Origin: Dehalococcoidia bacterium UBA6495
GTDB taxonomy: Bacteria; Chloroflexota; Dehalococcoidia; Lucifugimonadales; UBA826
NCBI GenBank assembly: GCA_002435305.1
Contig: DJMH01000035.1
Coordinates: forward strand, 1-35,877
Length of the DNA: 35,877 nt
Reading direction: 5' to 3'
Below are positions 7,928 to 16,030 of this stretch, piece after piece (within the stretch, counting starts at the first letter, position 1; every line of letters starts with the position of its first letter). Under the pieces are notes generated by a model. The model was not told the origin of the DNA. It searched no databases and saw only the letters and a list, made by a program, of their open reading frames with translations. A program made the position numbers and the translations under genes.

Positions 7928-8512
7928 ATGATTGAATCAAAAGAAGTATTTGAAGCATTTCAAGAACACAGGGGCGATGCAATAGTGTCAGTCCAAGGCA
8001 CGTCTGGAAGACATTGGGCTGATGTAACCACCAACCAAAATAGAGATATTTCTATGGGTGGAGCAATGGGTCAGTCCACCGCAGCGATATTTGGTTTGGC
8101 CTTGGGTCTTCCAAACGAAAAGGTGGTTCATTTTGATACCGAAGGAGCATTGCTGATGAACCTCGGTGTGCTAGCCTCAATAGCTGGTAAAAAACCTACG
8201 AATTTTGTTCATTTCCTTTTGGACAACGAATGTTACGCGACCACCGGTGGCCAACCGGTACCTAACTCAGAAGAAATCGACTATTCGGTAATAGCTGCCG
8301 GGTCAGGCTACGCCGCCACATATAATTTCGATGACCTGGAGGAATTTTCTACCAGCCTAGATGAAATTATGAATCAAGATGGCCCGGTTTTTGTAGCCAT
8401 AAAGGTTCCTGCTGAGGTTGAAAACCTACCTATAGGAATGAGAGAAAGAAGGACATCACGAAGTAGGGGACAGACAATATCAGACCTAAGAGCTGAACTC
8501 GACATCAGCTAG
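7928..8512 (+). CDS. TPP-dependent decarboxylase, beta subunit
   Basis: A 194-residue protein equal to the TPP diphosphate-binding domain (ComE-like or C half of phosphonopyruvate decarboxylase). SMGGAMGQSTAAIFGLALG is followed by the metal/TPP motif, which runs from FDTEGALLMNLG to the DN of LLDNECYATTGGQ. That last block, with the family TGGQ, is characteristic of sulfopyruvate and phosphonopyruvate decarboxylases. The usual GDG at the start of the motif reads TEG here, so the Mg ligand would be Glu instead of Asp. CAGGAG precedes the ATG. It pairs with the alpha gene just upstream; together they equal one fused decarboxylase in length. Confidence 0.85.
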   Translation: MIESKEVFEAFQEHRGDAIVSVQGTSGRHWADVTTNQNRDISMGGAMGQSTAAIFGLALGLPNEKVVHFDTEGALLMNLGVLASIAGKKPTNFVHFLLDNECYATTGGQPVPNSEEIDYSVIAAGSGYAATYNFDDLEEFSTSLDEIMNQDGPVFVAIKVPAEVENLPIGMRERRTSRSRGQTISDLRAELDIS

Positions 8513-8520
8513 TCCTAGCG

Positions 8521-8574
8521 TGAAGGTGCCTCCACCCTAGTTTCTATAATTAGGGTCATCGAGAGGCACCTTCA
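8521..8574. repeat. Nested inverted repeat at convergent gene ends
   Basis: A perfect 12-base inverted repeat, TGAAGGTGCCTC (8521-8532) and GAGGCACCTTCA (8563-8574). Inside it is a second pair, ACCCTA (8534-8539) and TAGGGT (8551-8556). The right arm lies in the last codons of the small minus-strand gene. Neither strand has a T run after it, so it is not a standard intrinsic terminator, though it could still stop or stabilise both converging transcripts. Confidence 0.6.
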
Positions 8575-8908
8575 TCCAGCTCATAATTTCCTTTACCGAT
8601 CCGTACGCTTTGAGTTTTTCCTTGTCGGTACCCACGGACTCAGCTAAATCAAAAATATCGGAAACCTTCTTCACCATGTCAGGCCCTAAATCTAATAAAG
8701 ACTCACTACCTGACATCGCCCATTTACAAAGGACATATCTAACAATAGATCCCATTGGTATATCAAGACTTTGACTTAACCGTTTTACTGTAGGGAGCGG
8801 GTCCTCCTGAGTATACAGGGCAACATCGTTTTTGAAATTATTGTCCTTGTCAGTAGGATCTGAATCCCAAATGAATTGTTCCAAGGTGATTGGGTTATTG
8901 ATTGACAT
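8537..8908 (-). CDS. Small conserved-looking hypothetical protein
   Basis: A 123-residue acidic, soluble protein that I do not recognise. There is no signal peptide or membrane helix. The middle, PTVKRLSQSLDIPMGSIVRYVLCKW, reads like a helix-turn-helix-style or small helical domain; the rest is mostly predicted helix with many Asp and Lys. It follows the alkaline-phosphatase-superfamily gene by nine bases on the same strand, so the two are probably co-transcribed. AGGAAAGTGAG lies before the ATG. Coding potential is supported by position, ribosome site and lack of a competing frame. Confidence 0.7.
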   Translation of the reverse strand: MSINNPITLEQFIWDSDPTDKDNNFKNDVALYTQEDPLPTVKRLSQSLDIPMGSIVRYVLCKWAMSGSESLLDLGPDMVKKVSDIFDLAESVGTDKEKLKAYGSVKEIMSWMKVPLDDPNYRN

Positions 8909-8917
8909 ACATGTTTC

Positions 8918-10357
8918 TCACTTTCCTAACCAAGAATTACCTTCATCAATATATTTACTGTCACCCACGAAAGATACTGTAATCTCCTGAAAATAGGTAG
9001 CCTGATTGGTTGTCAGCGAGGCATCGTATTTGTGCGCCACTGATATCACTTCCGAATTTGTCTCCCTGAAACTCTCTTCCAATACTCTTCCTTCTACATG
9101 ATCAGGTATATCTTGTCCCAGTATTGTAAGAATAGTTGGTAAAATATCTATATTCCCTGACGGTGATAATATTTTTTCACTTTCTAGAAATGTAGGCCCG
9201 CAGCATATCAGGGTATTGTTCATCTCATGAAGGCTCATGGAACCGTGCTGTCCAAGATTTTTTGCACCGCCGGTTGAGAACACATGGCCTGAGTATCCGT
9301 TAACGTTGTCGGTGGAGTCCCAATTGAAAGACATTATTATATCGGGAGACCTTTTCCCCTCATTCATAATGGAAGACAAAGGAATAGTCCCCTTTACTTC
9401 CCCTAACCGCTCCGAAGAGCATAAGGTACCACACCATACCTGACTAGAAAGCCATTCAACCAACTCAGGAACCAAATGAACATCCTTCTGATTTTTTAAA
9501 TAAAAAAGCGCGCACCCACCATTTTGTGCTAAAAGCCAACCACCAGAGCCCGCCAAATTAGAAGACTCTAAAAGTGTTTCAATATTTATGACTTCGGAAA
9601 TAGTTGAATACCCATGATCAGACAGAATCATTAAATCAGAATTCTGATGTTGGCTTGAATCCCTTATGTACTCCATAACTCTGCCAAATTCTAGGTCAGC
9701 CTCCCTCAGCGCTGCTTTGGCAGCATCACTTCCAACACCAAATGCATGCTGTGATTTATCTGGTTCTGAAGACCAAATCAATGCAACCTCAGGGTTAATT
9801 TTACCCAACACATAATCTATAAATATATCGGCTGCTTTTTTATATCTCGGGGTGTTGGGTAATTGTTCTTCTGGCCAACCACCAAATAACCCTTTAAGTT
9901 CCTTGTGCAAGCTCGATGGTATTGTGAATTCAGGATGAATGGTCGCGCCACCGTAAAGATCAGCAAGAGGATTATGCACATAAGCATTGCCACTAGTGCC
10001 TACACCAATCGCAACATACTCCATACCTTTTTTCGAAATGATTTCTTGCAAAGTTGGCACGCCCAGCACATCCAACCCGGCATTTCGAATCTCCGATAAT
10101 TGGCCGCTAAGGGCCGGTATCACATTTGATTTATCATAATCTCTAGCTACAAAGGAGTTACCGGCCAACCAATGTTTACCGGGATTCACACCTGTCACCA
10201 TCGATGCAGCGTTTACTCTAGTAACCGACGGAAAGACAGGATGATGGTTTTCAAAAAAGGAACCCTTTTGGGACACTTGGTACAAGTTAGGTGTATCCAC
10301 ACTATTAATTTGAGCAGGCTGCAAACCATCGAAGACAGCTAATATTATCTTAGTCAT
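8918..10357 (-). CDS. Alkaline-phosphatase-superfamily phosphodiesterase/hydrolase
   Basis: A 479-residue protein of the type I phosphodiesterase/nucleotide pyrophosphatase fold, which also includes phosphonoacetate hydrolase. The two-metal ligands are all visible: Asp10 (AVFDG), nucleophile Thr46 (FPSVTRVN), Asp201 and His205 (EPDKSQHAFG), Asp248-His249 (SDHGY) and His372 (GQHGS). The opening PSVTRVNAASMVTGVNPGKHWLAGN looks more like phosphonoacetate hydrolase and NPP enzymes than sulfatases. No signal peptide is seen, so it should act in the cytoplasm. GAGGAGA precedes the ATG. Substrate could be a nucleotide, phosphodiester or phosphonate. Confidence 0.85.
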   Translation of the reverse strand: MTKIILAVFDGLQPAQINSVDTPNLYQVSQKGSFFENHHPVFPSVTRVNAASMVTGVNPGKHWLAGNSFVARDYDKSNVIPALSGQLSEIRNAGLDVLGVPTLQEIISKKGMEYVAIGVGTSGNAYVHNPLADLYGGATIHPEFTIPSSLHKELKGLFGGWPEEQLPNTPRYKKAADIFIDYVLGKINPEVALIWSSEPDKSQHAFGVGSDAAKAALREADLEFGRVMEYIRDSSQHQNSDLMILSDHGYSTISEVINIETLLESSNLAGSGGWLLAQNGGCALFYLKNQKDVHLVPELVEWLSSQVWCGTLCSSERLGEVKGTIPLSSIMNEGKRSPDIIMSFNWDSTDNVNGYSGHVFSTGGAKNLGQHGSMSLHEMNNTLICCGPTFLESEKILSPSGNIDILPTILTILGQDIPDHVEGRVLEESFRETNSEVISVAHKYDASLTTNQATYFQEITVSFVGDSKYIDEGNSWLGK

Positions 10358-10575
10358 ATTTCTCCTCTAAAAATTCTGGCTGATCAAGAACCCCTGAAAT
10401 AATTATTTTTAGTCCATCAGATGATCACCTAAAATAGGCCATCTGTCACTCCTTCTGTTATTCCCACTATACCTAGGTTTCAGACCTCATTCTCCTCAAT
10501 ATATTCAAACACTAACCTATCAAAATCAAGGTCTGCTACAATCGATCATGCTCACCCCGCTCATACGAGGAAGAA

Positions 10576-11436
10576 ATGATCGATAGCCAAAAAAGGAACC
10601 AATTCAGACAAATACTCACGGGTAATCAGTGCGTACATCCAGGGTCAGTGTTTGACGCCATATCCTCTCGAATTGCTGAGGATTTAGGGTATCAGGCAGG
10701 TATGTTCGCCGGTTCAATAGCCTCAGCTGTGGTATTAGGTGACCCTGACCACATTCTAATAACTCTTACTGAATTTGCAGAGCAGGCACGAAGAATATGT
10801 CGCGCCTCAGACCTTCCCATAATGGTAGATGCAGACCACGGGTATGGAAACGCACTTAACGTCAAAAGAACGGTAGAGGAACTAGAAAACGCTGGGGTAG
10901 CGGCACTCACAATTGAAGATACTGTTCTTCCAAGGCAGTTTGGAAAATCTAAGCCAGAGTTAATACCTATACCGGAAGGTATAGGTAAAATGAAAGCGGC
11001 ATTGTCAGGTAGAAAGGATCAAAGTTTGGTAATAGCTGGAAGAACCAGTGCATTCCAAGTGACAGGTACGGAGGATGCTATTGAAAGAGCCAAGGCATAT
11101 GAAAGCATCGGAGTTGATGCGATTTTCTTTGCAGGACTAACTACCAGACCTCAGTTAGAAGCCGTCAAAAATTCCATTGAGATACCGATAATGCTTGGAA
11201 GTACGCCAAAGGACATAAACGACAACCAGTATCTTTCGTCAATGGGAGTGAAGATAGCGCTCCAAGGACACCTCCCTTTTATGGCAGCTGTAAAAGCAAC
11301 TAGAGATACCATGAAAGCCCTTGTTGAAGGCAATCAACCCTCAGAAGTAAGCACAGCAGCGCTGGATAGTGAGTTAATAGATACAGTGACTAAAGATCAA
11401 CAATTTAAGGACTGGTTTAAAGAGTTTCTGTCATAG
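10576..11436 (+). CDS. Oxaloacetate-decarboxylase-like enzyme, isocitrate lyase/PEP mutase superfamily
   Basis: A 286-residue (beta/alpha)8 enzyme. Its sequence follows the Pseudomonas PA4872-type oxaloacetate decarboxylase closely: SVFDAISSRIAEDLGY, then VDADHGYGNALNVKRTVEEL (Asp85, Asp87, His88), LTIEDTVLPRQFG (Glu-Asp metal region) and GHLPFMAAVKA with His232. It lacks the KKCGH cysteine loop of isocitrate and methylisocitrate lyases, and the EDK...NS signature of PEP mutase. The likely reaction is decarboxylation of oxaloacetate or a close 3-substituted pyruvate. GAGG lies five bases before the ATG. It is convergent with the LLM gene, seven bases apart. Confidence 0.85.
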   Translation: MIDSQKRNQFRQILTGNQCVHPGSVFDAISSRIAEDLGYQAGMFAGSIASAVVLGDPDHILITLTEFAEQARRICRASDLPIMVDADHGYGNALNVKRTVEELENAGVAALTIEDTVLPRQFGKSKPELIPIPEGIGKMKAALSGRKDQSLVIAGRTSAFQVTGTEDAIERAKAYESIGVDAIFFAGLTTRPQLEAVKNSIEIPIMLGSTPKDINDNQYLSSMGVKIALQGHLPFMAAVKATRDTMKALVEGNQPSEVSTAALDSELIDTVTKDQQFKDWFKEFLS

Positions 11437-11443
11437 TCATCGT

Positions 11444-12484
11444 TCAAGAAATTAAAGGTATTACTTTCTTTTCAAACAACTTCATAGACCTAATTACCTC
11501 TTCTTGCGAGAGGCCTCCCATCGCAAAATTGCATCCGAAATATGAAATTCCGTGATCTCTTAGCATAATAATTTTTTCGGCAACAGCTTCAGGTGTTCCT
11601 ATAAATGCTCTTTTCTCAGAGATATATTGATTATCTGGTGGTAACTCATTTCGCTCATCCCTCCATTTTTCCATGGGTAAATGAACCTCAGTAGATTCCA
11701 CTAAATTCCTACGCCATTGCATAATATCCTGTATCCAATCTACATGTTTTGCGGTGTTTTCAAGTGCACTTCTCTCGGTATCAGCCACATGAACATAGCG
11801 GAAAAATGGAACGTCATCCATATGATCGGGTTGTCCCTTCTGCTGACATAACTTCCTATATTTTTCTACTAAAGCAAGAGCGGCACTTGTGTCTTGAACA
11901 ACCGCTATACACAAAAGAAACTGGTTTGAAATCATAAAATCCAAAGTTTCCTCAGACCTTGTTGCAGCTATATATATAGGCGGATGAGGCGACTGAACAA
12001 CAGATGGAACTAAATCCACGTTACGAACAGAAAAAAAGGGGCTCTCGATACTTACTCCTTTGTCGCACCATAAATCCCTTACTGCAAGCACCGTCTCTCT
12101 AAACCTAGATTGACTATCTTCAACTGGTACCCCAAACCCACCGTATTCATAACCATATGTACCTCTCCCGAAGCCAACATCTAAACGTCCCAGGCTCAAG
12201 AGATCTACAAGGGCTGAGTCCTCGGCAATCCTGATAGGATTATGCAAGTTTGGAACAATTACCGCGGTACCCAAACGTATTTTCTCCGTTACTGCTGCCA
12301 GGTGCCCAAGCATTAGTAAGACAGAGGAGCCCATACTGTAGCGGGTGAAATGGTGCTCAGCGAACCAAGCCCCATGGAATCCCATAGATTCAGCCAACCT
12401 AACCTGTTCTATAGAGTTATTGAATACCGAAGTTTGATTCACTCCTTCGGGCCAAGACATATGTGTGAAAAGGCCTAACTTCAT
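11444..12484 (-). CDS. LLM-class flavin-dependent monooxygenase (luciferase alpha-like)
   Basis: A 346-residue TIM-barrel flavoprotein of the bacterial luciferase superfamily. The motif WFAEHHFTRYS at 40-50 places His44 exactly where luciferase alpha has its catalytic His. IRLGTAVIVPNLHNPIRIAED and GRLDVGFGRGTYGYEY are typical flavin-site segments. Such enzymes use FMNH2 and oxygen to oxidise substrates such as aldehydes, alkanes or organosulfur compounds. The gene follows the second LLM gene by five bases, the last in a four-gene run. Substrate cannot be set from sequence, and no flavin reductase gene is present in the window. Confidence 0.9.
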   Translation of the reverse strand: MKLGLFTHMSWPEGVNQTSVFNNSIEQVRLAESMGFHGAWFAEHHFTRYSMGSSVLLMLGHLAAVTEKIRLGTAVIVPNLHNPIRIAEDSALVDLLSLGRLDVGFGRGTYGYEYGGFGVPVEDSQSRFRETVLAVRDLWCDKGVSIESPFFSVRNVDLVPSVVQSPHPPIYIAATRSEETLDFMISNQFLLCIAVVQDTSAALALVEKYRKLCQQKGQPDHMDDVPFFRYVHVADTERSALENTAKHVDWIQDIMQWRRNLVESTEVHLPMEKWRDERNELPPDNQYISEKRAFIGTPEAVAEKIIMLRDHGISYFGCNFAMGGLSQEEVIRSMKLFEKKVIPLIS

Positions 12485-12489
12485 ATCTT

Positions 12490-13533
12490 CTAATCCAATT
12501 CCGAAACGAGGTCCATGAGCCTACCCAAAGCATCAGTCTTACTTGATATATCATCACCGGGCAAACTAACTTTAAGTGTATTGACCCCCAAATTCTTGTA
12601 GAGTAAAAGTCTTTCTTTGATCATTTCATCTGTCCCAATTAGATTGGATTTCAAAGCAAGCTCACTGGGGACCATGTCCCTAGCTTCTTCTCTCTTCCCT
12701 TCCACCCATAACTTTTGAACCTCATCCACAACCTCTCCATAACCCTGTCGGGCGTAAGCATTCTTATAGAAGTTATTTTTTACGGATCCCATAGCTCCAA
12801 AAGTAAATCCATATCCACGTGCATGCTTTTTTGCCGTTTCCTCAACTTCATCGGTGAAATCCAAAGAAACCGGGATCAATATATCTATGTCTTCAGTATT
12901 TCTGCCTGAGCGCAAGAGTCCTTTCTTGATTTTATCTAGAAAAACATTCCCCGTTTCGGGTATAAAACAACCCCCAATCCATCCATCAGCTTTTTCACCT
13001 GTCATTTCTAAGTTGGTAGGACCCAGAGATGCCACATAAACAGGAACTTCCCAAGTCTTGGCACTCGTCCTTATAGCCTTTCCTTCCCCACCTTCCAAAG
13101 GCAATTGATAATAATTTCCCTTGTAGAAAAGTTTTTCCCCGGCTACGCCCATTTTAAGAATCTCCAGAAGCTCTTTTGTTCTTAATATGGGATTGCCGAA
13201 TGTGACCCCATGCCAACCTTCAATAACTTGAGGCCCGCTTGTGCCTAAACCGAGAATAAACCGGCCCCCTGACATAGATTGCAAAGTTAAGCTTGTCATT
13301 ACCAGGTTGCCAGGAGTTCGACTTCCTACCTGTACTATTCCTGTACCTAGCCGTATTTTTGTTGTAGAAGCAGCCAAATATGCAAGAGGGGTTATCGCAT
13401 CAGTCCCCCAGGCCTCCGAAGTCCATATGGAATCGGCTCCTAAGGCTTCAGCTTCTCTAGCAAATTCTGATATTTGATGCCAATCTGAAGCATCTGAGGT
13501 GACTCCACTGAATGAATGTACCGCTATTTTCAT
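12490..13533 (-). CDS. LLM-class F420-dependent oxidoreductase
   Basis: A 347-residue luciferase-like protein, but of the Mer/F420-dependent branch. The segments ADSIWTSEAWGTDA, TTKIRLGTGIVQVGSRTPGN, and GGRFILGLGTSGPQVIEGWHG are typical of the F420 group. It lacks the AEHHF catalytic pattern of the neighbouring LLM gene, so the two are distinct subfamilies and not recent copies. The F420 chromophore genes cofG and cofH lie about 3 kb upstream on the same strand. It probably reduces or dehydrogenates a small organic substrate with F420H2/F420. It sits 25 bases after the DinB-like gene. Confidence 0.88.
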   Translation of the reverse strand: MKIAVHSFSGVTSDASDWHQISEFAREAEALGADSIWTSEAWGTDAITPLAYLAASTTKIRLGTGIVQVGSRTPGNLVMTSLTLQSMSGGRFILGLGTSGPQVIEGWHGVTFGNPILRTKELLEILKMGVAGEKLFYKGNYYQLPLEGGEGKAIRTSAKTWEVPVYVASLGPTNLEMTGEKADGWIGGCFIPETGNVFLDKIKKGLLRSGRNTEDIDILIPVSLDFTDEVEETAKKHARGYGFTFGAMGSVKNNFYKNAYARQGYGEVVDEVQKLWVEGKREEARDMVPSELALKSNLIGTDEMIKERLLLYKNLGVNTLKVSLPGDDISSKTDALGRLMDLVSELD

Positions 13534-13558
13534 ATAAAATTTCCATCACCCTTCTATA

Positions 13559-14077
13559 TTAAATATTTGGATAGTCTGTATGAGATTTATTATTTCTGAT
13601 CTGATTCAAATGATCTAAATCATGAACTCTTTGAAACAAGTACCAAGCTCCAGCATGCAAGTCCCCAAAAAAACTATGGTTTGACATTTGATTCATATTT
13701 GGCATGACTGGAAGATTATCCGTCATAGATGTCCATTTGAATGCTCCGTCTAAGAGTCCTTTGCGCAATTCATCAATACTTAAATTAGAAACCGTCCTTG
13801 GAGGATCTATATTAGAAGAATCTCCAGTATTCCCAATAGCGAGTTCCGATATCAAATTAGTTACTGTGTGTGTACTTGTCATAACGTGTTCTAAAATTTC
13901 TGAAATGGTCCATTCAGCACTATCGAAAGAAAAGTCGGCTTGATTTTGATTTACGTCTGTTACTTCCTTTATGAGTTCTAAGCGAGCCGCTATTGATCTT
14001 ACCCAAAGCTCCTCAAAGGGATATTTTCCACCTTGTGAAATGAGATAATCCCTAACTCTCTGTTCTTCCGGTGTCAT
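13559..14077 (-). CDS. DinB/YfiT-like four-helix metalloprotein
   Basis: A 172-residue helical protein of the DinB superfamily. The metal triad fits: His64 (EILEHV) on helix 2 and His152 with His156 (VHDLDHLNQI) on helix 4. Family members include DinB-like proteins of unknown role and thiol-transferases that use mycothiol or bacillithiol. The gene lies between an MFS gene (21 bases upstream) and the F420-type LLM gene (25 bases downstream), so it probably serves the same process. A role in thiol-dependent processing of the LLM products is a guess. Confidence 0.8.
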   Translation of the reverse strand: MTPEEQRVRDYLISQGGKYPFEELWVRSIAARLELIKEVTDVNQNQADFSFDSAEWTISEILEHVMTSTHTVTNLISELAIGNTGDSSNIDPPRTVSNLSIDELRKGLLDGAFKWTSMTDNLPVMPNMNQMSNHSFFGDLHAGAWYLFQRVHDLDHLNQIRNNKSHTDYPNI

Positions 14078-14098
14078 ATTCTAAGTCCTTAAAACTAA

Positions 14099-15316
14099 TT
14101 ACCTTCTTTGCCACATTTCAGGCCACTTCGCAATGGCGAGTACCAGTATAAACAAACCAAGTAACCCATTGAAAATTAAAGCAAGGGATACATCACTATT
14201 TTCCGCTATAAATCCAGAAATCAACACGCCTACTGGTAAACCATAAACAGCTAATTGGCGAAGACCGAGAACCCTACCCCGCATTTCTGCTGAAGTGTAT
14301 TTCAACAGCATCATAGACATCGTGACCATCGCAAAAGACTGCGATATACCGACAAAAAACAGAACCGGCAAAGATACGTAGAACCATTGCATATAAGCCA
14401 TTATTAGAATACCGATGTGCCAAAATATTGAACCGACAACCATTGCCCGTCCTGCTCTATCCATAGTGGAAAAATAGCCAATAAGTAGTGAACCCAGTAA
14501 GGAGCCCGCAGAGTATGTACCCATCAACCATCCTAACCCGGCTGCATCAATTTCCATAACCTGTCTTGCTATTACTGCTAGGAGTGTGTTGTTTAACGGA
14601 AATGCCGTTAAGTTTACAATAAACGCAACAGCAAGCAGGCCAAACAAAAACGGATTTACTTTGACGTAGGAAAAGCCCCCTTTGAGGTTTTCAAACATAG
14701 ATTGGGCAGTTTTTATAGCGGTATTTGGTACTCCCGGAATCAGGAATACAAAGAGCAAAGAGAATAAATGCAAAGCAATAATGAGAAGATAACTTTTCCC
14801 TACACCAACTGACTCCAATAGAATCCCTCCGAAAACCGGGCCAATGATCTGTGTCATATCTCTTCCAGTTCTCAAGAGAGCAACACCATTTTGCAATTGA
14901 GAAGAAGAAACGATAATTGGAAGCACAGACTGTCTGACAATCATATCTAAGGAGCGGGAAAGCCCAACGAGGGCCGCGATAATCAAAACCGCTATTACGC
15001 TGAGAAGATCAAACAAGGTTAATATGAAAATTGACGAAGACAATATGACAAATGAAATTCGAGCGAATATATATATACGCCGCCTTCCTAGACTATCGAC
15101 TATAACCCCGAAAAAAGGCGCTATTACCGTGCCAGTAAATCTAAGTGCGGCAAAAATTCCCAGAACAAGAGGGGACTCGGTTTGCCCTAATATATACCAG
15201 GACAGGATCAAGATTTCCATAAATTCTGCGGTTGAGAGAGCCAAATCTCCGAACCACATGAAACGAAATCCTCGAACGTTTAGGGAATTAAAAGCCCTTT
15301 CTAAAATTTTCCTCAC
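14099..15316 (-). CDS. MFS transporter, EntS/MFS_3-type
   Basis: A 405-residue protein with about 12 membrane helices. The segment FRFMWFGDLALSTAEFMEILILSW, then VDSLGRRRIYIFAR in the loop after helix 2 and MRGRVLGLRQLAVYG in the second half, place it with the MFS_3 exporters that include enterobactin exporter EntS and drug efflux proteins. The start is GTG with no clear ribosome site, so the exact start is uncertain. It is divergent from msrA and is the first gene of the run MFS, DinB-like, LLM, LLM. Export of a small molecule or drug is the likely role. Confidence 0.82.
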   Translation of the reverse strand: MRKILERAFNSLNVRGFRFMWFGDLALSTAEFMEILILSWYILGQTESPLVLGIFAALRFTGTVIAPFFGVIVDSLGRRRIYIFARISFVILSSSIFILTLFDLLSVIAVLIIAALVGLSRSLDMIVRQSVLPIIVSSSQLQNGVALLRTGRDMTQIIGPVFGGILLESVGVGKSYLLIIALHLFSLLFVFLIPGVPNTAIKTAQSMFENLKGGFSYVKVNPFLFGLLAVAFIVNLTAFPLNNTLLAVIARQVMEIDAAGLGWLMGTYSAGSLLGSLLIGYFSTMDRAGRAMVVGSIFWHIGILIMAYMQWFYVSLPVLFFVGISQSFAMVTMSMMLLKYTSAEMRGRVLGLRQLAVYGLPVGVLISGFIAENSDVSLALIFNGLLGLFILVLAIAKWPEMWQRR

Positions 15317-15379
15317 AGAACTACTGAACCTACTCCACAGTTACTGAACATCAGAGAATCCTACACGAATCTCCAATCT

Positions 15380-15409
15380 CATACATATCATTTACCATAA
15401 GGGTATAAT
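15380..15409 (+). promoter_or_regulatory. Possible msrA promoter
   Basis: A perfect TATAAT at 15404-15409. The best -35 is CATACA (15380-15385, three of six) with an 18-base spacer. The leader to the chosen ATG at 15463 would be about 45 bases. Confidence 0.4.
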
Positions 15410-15446
15410 CCCATGCGAAGAAACATGGATTAATCCAAAATGTGTG

Positions 15447-15455
15447 TAAGGTGGT
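15447..15455 (+). promoter_or_regulatory. Ribosome binding site that decides the msrA start
   Basis: TAAGGTGGT differs at one base from the full anti-Shine-Dalgarno complement TAAGGAGGT. It ends seven bases before the ATG at 15463, which favours that codon over the in-frame GTG at 15442. Confidence 0.6.
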
Positions 15456-15462
15456 AAAGGGC

Positions 15463-16014
15463 ATGAGTTCTATAGAAAAAGCTACGCTGGCGGCGGGATG
15501 TTTTTGGTGTATTGAAGCCGTTTTCGAGTTAGTTGAAGGAGTAGATCGGGTAGTATCAGGATACATAGGGGGAACTATTAAGAACCCATCCTATGAAGAG
15601 ATTTGCACAGGTACCACTGGCCATGCAGAGGCAATTGAAGTTTATTACGATCAAACCGTATTGGATTATCAAACTGTCCTGGAGATTTTCTTCAGTTACC
15701 ATGATCCAACGACACTAAACAGGCAAGGCGCTGATGTGGGAACTCAATACAGATCTGCAATCTTCTATCACAATGATACTCAGAAAAAATTCGCTGAACA
15801 GTCGATAAAATATCTAAATGATGAGAAAGTATTCCCTGATCCAATCGTGACAGAAGTCACCGATGCCTCAAAATTCTATGAAGGTGAGAATTACCATCAA
15901 TCATTCTTCAAAAACAATCCTTACCAACCTTACTGTCAGTTCATAATCGCACCAAAGGTGATGAAATTAAGGGAGAAGCACGCACATCTATTGAAAATTG
16001 CCCAACCGCATTAG
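15463..16014 (+). CDS. msrA: Peptide methionine-S-sulfoxide reductase
   Basis: A 183-residue MsrA that repairs the S form of methionine sulfoxide, using thioredoxin. The catalytic motif GCFWC is at residues 12-16, with Cys13 the nucleophile and Cys16 also present. TGHAEAIEVYYD and the later YHQ...YQPYCQFIIAPKV segment hold the substrate-binding and resolving-cysteine regions of the family. Length is normal. It stands alone between a divergent MFS gene and the convergent cofH. A repair enzyme next to flavin monooxygenases would fit oxidative by-products, but that is inference. Confidence 0.96.
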   Translation: MSSIEKATLAAGCFWCIEAVFELVEGVDRVVSGYIGGTIKNPSYEEICTGTTGHAEAIEVYYDQTVLDYQTVLEIFFSYHDPTTLNRQGADVGTQYRSAIFYHNDTQKKFAEQSIKYLNDEKVFPDPIVTEVTDASKFYEGENYHQSFFKNNPYQPYCQFIIAPKVMKLREKHAHLLKIAQPH

Positions 16015-16030
16015 TCCAATTAACCTATCG

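Noticed and set aside
10576..11436. PEP mutase or methylisocitrate lyase
   Set aside because: The EDK...NS signature of PEP mutase and the KKCGH cysteine loop of the lyases are both absent; EDTVLP and DADHGYGN follow the oxaloacetate decarboxylase group.
7381..11436. A phosphonate biosynthesis operon
   Set aside because: No PEP mutase is present and the genes change strand, so the resemblance is at most to analogous substrates.
15024..15347. A 107-codon plus-strand open frame over the start of the MFS gene
   Set aside because: Composition follows the reverse of the hydrophobic MFS coding strand; no start signal.
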